From: Chitinophagales bacterium
GTDB taxonomy: Bacteria; Bacteroidota; Bacteroidia; Chitinophagales; CAIODY01
Assembly (NCBI GenBank): GCA_023251415.1
Contig: JAHEYX010000027.1
Span: 1-16,333, forward strand
DNA length: 16,333 bases
Reading direction: 5' to 3'
Shown: one piece after another, positions 14,982 to 16,333 of the stretch
Position numbering within the stretch: position 1 is the first letter of the stretch
How the letters are laid out: each line of letters begins with the position of its first letter
The notes under the pieces: generated by a model
Told to the model about the DNA's origin: nothing
What the model saw: the letters and a program-made list of their open reading frames with translations, nothing else
Database searches by the model: none
Made by a program: the position numbers and the translations under genes

Positions 14982-15509
14982 ATGACAAATTATTTTGAGT
15001 TGTTTGGAATACCGGTTGCCTATGCTGTTGATTTAGCAGATTTACGCAAGCGTTATTTTCAATTAAGCCGTCAAGTGCACCCCGATTATCACACACAAGC
15101 TAACGATGCCGATCAGCAAAAGTTGTTGGAATTGGCCTCCCAGTTAAATTCGGCCTATACAACCTTGCAAGACGCTGAATTGCGCTTGGATTATTTACTG
15201 CATTTGAAGCAAATAGTAGTGAATGATGAAAAATATGCGCTTCCTCCGGCATTTTTAATGGAAATGATGGAATTAAATGAAGCCTTAGCTGATGCTGAAG
15301 CAGAAAACAATGCCAGCGCCATTCAAAGCTGCAGTACCACTATTGAAATGCACGAAAAGCAGCTCAGTGAAGACATTCTGGCGTTATTGCAAGGAATTAA
15401 TGAGGCGGCAGTTGCACCTGAAGTTGAAAAAAAATTGCATTTACTTTATTATCAACGAAAATATTTGTTGCGCATAAAGCAAAAGTTAAATACATTTGCA
15501 TCCCGTTAA
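14982..15509 (+). CDS. hscB: Fe-S cluster assembly co-chaperone HscB
   Basis: The protein has 175 residues, the normal size for HscB. The N-terminal J domain starts 'NYFELFGIP', has helix II 'LRKRYFQLSRQV' and the invariant H-P-D at 33-35. It is followed by 'LASQLNSAYTTLQDAELRLDYLLHL', with the AY.TL.....R..YLL pattern that separates HscB from generic DnaJ proteins. The C-terminal half (PPAFLMEMMELNEAL ... LLYYQRKYLLRI) matches the three-helix HscB C-terminal domain that binds the IscU scaffold. HscB hands IscU to the Hsp70 HscA for Fe-S cluster release in the cytosol. No other isc genes are in the window. It follows rseP by 17 bp and is probably co-transcribed with it; no functional link between the two is known to me. 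Confidence 0.92.
   Translation: MTNYFELFGIPVAYAVDLADLRKRYFQLSRQVHPDYHTQANDADQQKLLELASQLNSAYTTLQDAELRLDYLLHLKQIVVNDEKYALPPAFLMEMMELNEALADAEAENNASAIQSCSTTIEMHEKQLSEDILALLQGINEAAVAPEVEKKLHLLYYQRKYLLRIKQKLNTFASR
15468..15498 (+). promoter_or_regulatory. Promoter of tRNA-Leu inside the end of hscB
   Basis: TTG at 15468-15470 and TACATTTG at 15491-15498 are 20 bases apart, the optimal Bacteroidota spacing with a perfect -7 box. Transcription would start near 15505, 27 nt before the tRNA. The elements lie in the last codons of hscB, so the tRNA can be made independently of rseP-hscB. Confidence 0.6.
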
Positions 15510-15531
15510 TCAAAAACGGTACTACCAAATT

Positions 15532-15615
15532 GCCCGGGTGGCGGAATTGGTAGACGCAGCAGACTCAAAATCTGCCGTCCGCAAGGATGTGCTGGTTCGA
15601 TTCCAGTCCCGGGTA
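15532..15615 (+). tRNA. tRNA-Leu (anticodon CAA)
   Basis: The sequence folds as a class II tRNA of 84 nt. The acceptor GCCCGGG pairs with CCCGGGT, with a G-U pair at position 1-72. The D arm contains GGTAGACGC and the anticodon stem is GCAGA/TCTGC. The loop C-T-C-A-A-A-A gives anticodon CAA at 15566-15568, reading UUG. A long variable arm (GTCC-GCAA-GGAT) and the T loop TTCGATT follow. The discriminator base is A, as expected for leucine. The CCA end is not encoded and must be added after transcription. Confidence 0.95.
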
Positions 15616-15616
15616 C

Positions 15617-15670
15617 AAAAATCAGTGTGAGAAAGAGAATGAGAGCGAAGAATTCTCACACTGATTTTTT
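15617..15670 (+). terminator. Intrinsic terminator after tRNA-Leu
   Basis: A perfect stem of 14 bp (15620-15633 with 15653-15666), extendable through A-T pairs to 17 bp, encloses a 19-nt purine-rich loop. The 3' arm ends in six T residues (15665-15670). It starts 1 nt after the tRNA. The loop is long for a simple terminator and contains the 12-mer that recurs beyond the next gene. Confidence 0.85.
15637..15648 (+). repeat. 12-nt repeat, upstream copy (GAATGAGAGCGA)
   Basis: This copy lies in the loop of the tRNA terminator, 74 bp before the four-helix-bundle gene. An identical copy lies at 16082-16093, 15 bp after that gene's stop codon. Both copies have a CGCTCT further downstream that can pair with their AGAGCG. 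Confidence 0.65.
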
Positions 15671-15677
15671 CTTCATT

Positions 15678-15692
15678 CTCCTCCTCCTCCTC
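15678..15692 (+). repeat. (CTC)5 tract in the leader of the four-helix-bundle gene
   Basis: Five uninterrupted CTC triplets form the end of a pyrimidine tract that begins at 15665. The tract contains CCTCC, the core of the 16S anti-Shine-Dalgarno sequence. It is also complementary in places to the purine-rich terminator loop (CATTCTC 15674-15680 with GAGAATG 15635-15641). No function is established. Confidence 0.6.
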
Positions 15693-15721
15693 GCTCTAGA
15701 AAAGAAAGTTGTGATTGATAG

Positions 15722-16066
15722 ATGTTCGATTTCCAAGATTTAACGGTTTACAAAAAGGCGAAAGATTTTCACCAGCATTGCAATGCTTTAACACAAGCGG
15801 TGGTACTGGTAAATTACCGCAAAGACCAATTTAGCAGGGCTTCTTTTAGTATTATATTAAACATTGCAGAAGGCTCAGCCAAGTTTTCAAAGGCGGACCG
15901 AAAAAGTTATTTTACTAATGCAAGAGGCTCAGTATTTGAGTGTGTTGCGATTTTGGATGTTTTGCATGACGAAAAGCAAATCACAACCGATCACTATAGA
16001 AAAATGCTACTCCTAGCAGATGAGTTGTCGCGAATGTTATTTGCGCTGATAAAAGCCCTTTCCTAA
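15722..16066 (+). CDS. Four-helix-bundle protein, S23/IVP (23S rRNA intervening-sequence protein) family
   Basis: The protein has 114 residues, typical of the family. Hallmarks in order: 'FQDLTVYKKAKDF' at the N-terminus; 'RKDQFSRASFSIILNIAEGSAKFS' in the middle, with the signature RAS.SI..NIAEG; 'RKSYFTNARGSVFECVAILDV', with the A.GS..E motif; and a last helix 'MLLLADELSRMLFALIKALS'. Members were first found inside 23S rRNA intervening sequences but occur widely as free-standing genes in Bacteroidota. A relative, Avd, is an accessory protein of diversity-generating retroelements. The molecular role of free-standing members is not known; they form basic pentamer-like bundles suggestive of nucleic-acid binding. 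Here no rRNA or reverse transcriptase is in view. No TAnnTTTG box precedes the gene and the tRNA terminator lies directly upstream, so its promoter is unclear. It has its own terminator. Confidence 0.88.
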   Translation: MFDFQDLTVYKKAKDFHQHCNALTQAVVLVNYRKDQFSRASFSIILNIAEGSAKFSKADRKSYFTNARGSVFECVAILDVLHDEKQITTDHYRKMLLLADELSRMLFALIKALS

Positions 16067-16081
16067 ACTACCATCTTAAAC

Positions 16082-16093
16082 GAATGAGAGCGA
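16082..16093 (+). repeat. 12-nt repeat, downstream copy (GAATGAGAGCGA)
   Basis: This copy is identical to 15637-15648. It forms the 5' arm and loop edge of the terminator behind the four-helix-bundle gene, so the two copies bracket that gene in direct orientation. Confidence 0.65.
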
Positions 16094-16112
16094 TGAATGC
16101 GCTCTTATTTTT
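16086..16112 (+). terminator. Intrinsic terminator after the four-helix-bundle gene
   Basis: AGAGCG (16087-16092) pairs with CGCTCT (16100-16105) around a 7-nt loop, with a G-U pair able to extend it, followed by TATTTTT ending at 16112. It starts 20 bp after the stop codon. Confidence 0.7.
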
Positions 16113-16121
16113 GTAGGAGCG

Positions 16122-16202
16122 TGGTCAAATTATACAGATCTCGAATACCTCATTTGATATCCTTTGGTCAAATTGTTTGACCAATGAATTGAAATGGTCG
16201 AA
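16122..16202 (+). repeat. Cluster of TGGTCAAA boxes
   Basis: TGGTCAAATT occurs at 16122-16131 and 16165-16174. A variant TGGTCGAA lies at 16195-16202, and the inverted form TTTGACCA at 16176-16183. Four related boxes in 81 bp look like binding half-sites or the remains of a repeat unit. Confidence 0.5.
16164..16184. repeat. Near-perfect palindrome, 9-bp arms with 3-nt centre
   Basis: TTGGTCAAA (16164-16172) and TTTGACCAA (16176-16184) are exact reverse complements around TTG. The left arm can pair alternatively, since TCAAAT at 16168-16173 is also the complement of ATTTGA at 16152-16157. No T-run follows, so it is not an ordinary terminator. Confidence 0.6.
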
Positions 16203-16249
16203 CCCCGGACTGCATCAATTCAATTAGATCATTGCATGCGTCATATTAG

Positions 16250-16278
16250 GGAATTGCACAGTAGCAATTCGGAATTGC
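16250..16278. repeat. Three alternating GGAATTGC arms
   Basis: GAATTGC (16251-16257), GCAATTC (16264-16270) and GAATTGC (16272-16278) alternate in orientation. The middle arm can pair perfectly with either neighbour, giving two mutually exclusive 7-bp hairpins with 6-nt or 1-nt centres. GGAATTGC itself is repeated at 16250-16257 and 16271-16278. Confidence 0.55.
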
Positions 16279-16333
16279 TTCATTTCAAACCTCAGCGGCA
16301 AAATTGTCAGTAAATGCTTGGTTGTATTAAGTA

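Larger units (their letters stand above)
16113..16333. other. Gene-free tail of the window, rich in small repeats
   Basis: No coding frame of useful length is seen in these 221 bases up to the window edge. The stretch holds the TGGTCAAA boxes, the 21-bp palindrome and the alternating GAATTGC arms. It could be the upstream region of the next gene, a small decayed element, or a structured RNA; the sequence shown does not decide. Confidence 0.6.

Noticed and set aside
15503..15519. Small hairpin CCGTT/AACGG after hscB as a terminator
   Set aside because: The stem is only 5 bp, has no T-run, and lies between the tRNA promoter and the tRNA, where termination would be harmful.
15617..16333. Possible 23S rRNA intervening sequence context for the S23/IVP gene
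   Set aside because: No rRNA sequence is seen on either side; the gene is preceded by a tRNA and its terminator, so it is a free-standing copy.
16113..16333. CRISPR array or insertion-sequence end
   Set aside because: The repeats are short, unevenly spaced and partly inverted, with no regular repeat-spacer period and no transposase frame in the window.

Overview
The window looks like chromosomal DNA of a Bacteroidota bacterium. Three proteins carry type IX secretion (T9SS) C-terminal sorting domains, one of them recognisable as the T9SS component PorZ. There is a TonB-dependent receptor with an N-terminal carboxypeptidase-regulatory-like domain. Several upstream regions carry the Bacteroidota -7 box TAnnTTTG, and there are no obvious Shine-Dalgarno sequences. 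Base composition is moderately AT-rich and even across the coding part. I cannot assign a genus. Nothing looks like a large transferred island; the last ~700 bp is the only part with an accessory character.

Layout. (1) 2-943: the end of a T9SS-exported protein meets, tail to tail, a small NAD(P)-binding SDR-type protein. (2) 1025-2358: an outer-membrane beta-barrel protein and a lipoprotein, 2 bp apart. (3) 2443-4790: a Wzz-like chain-length regulator and a Wzy/WaaL-type O-antigen polymerase or ligase, 2 bp apart, behind a good promoter. (4) 4850-7063: a large FG-GAP/VCBS repeat protein with a T9SS sorting domain. (5) 7073-9397, minus strand: porZ. (6) 9682-12580: a TonB-dependent receptor followed by a six-cysteine periplasmic TPR-like protein. 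(7) 12582-13358, minus strand: an unrecognised secreted protein with two related beta-sandwich-like halves. (8) 13579-15615: rseP, hscB and tRNA-Leu(CAA), the tRNA with its own promoter inside hscB and a strong terminator. (9) 15617-16333: a four-helix-bundle (S23/IVP family) gene bracketed by a 12-nt repeat, then a 221-bp gene-free tail full of inverted and direct repeats.

How the genes fit together. Most of the window builds or serves the cell envelope. Wzz and Wzy/WaaL make or attach a polysaccharide. PorZ belongs to the T9SS attachment complex, which in Porphyromonas uses an anionic LPS to anchor cargo, and the neighbouring FG-GAP protein is itself a predicted cargo. RseP is the intramembrane protease of envelope-stress signalling. 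HscB and tRNA-Leu are housekeeping. No CRISPR array, complete insertion sequence, phage gene or biosynthetic cluster is visible. The least explained parts are the repeat-bracketed four-helix-bundle locus with its tail, and the palindrome between porZ and the TonB-dependent receptor gene.
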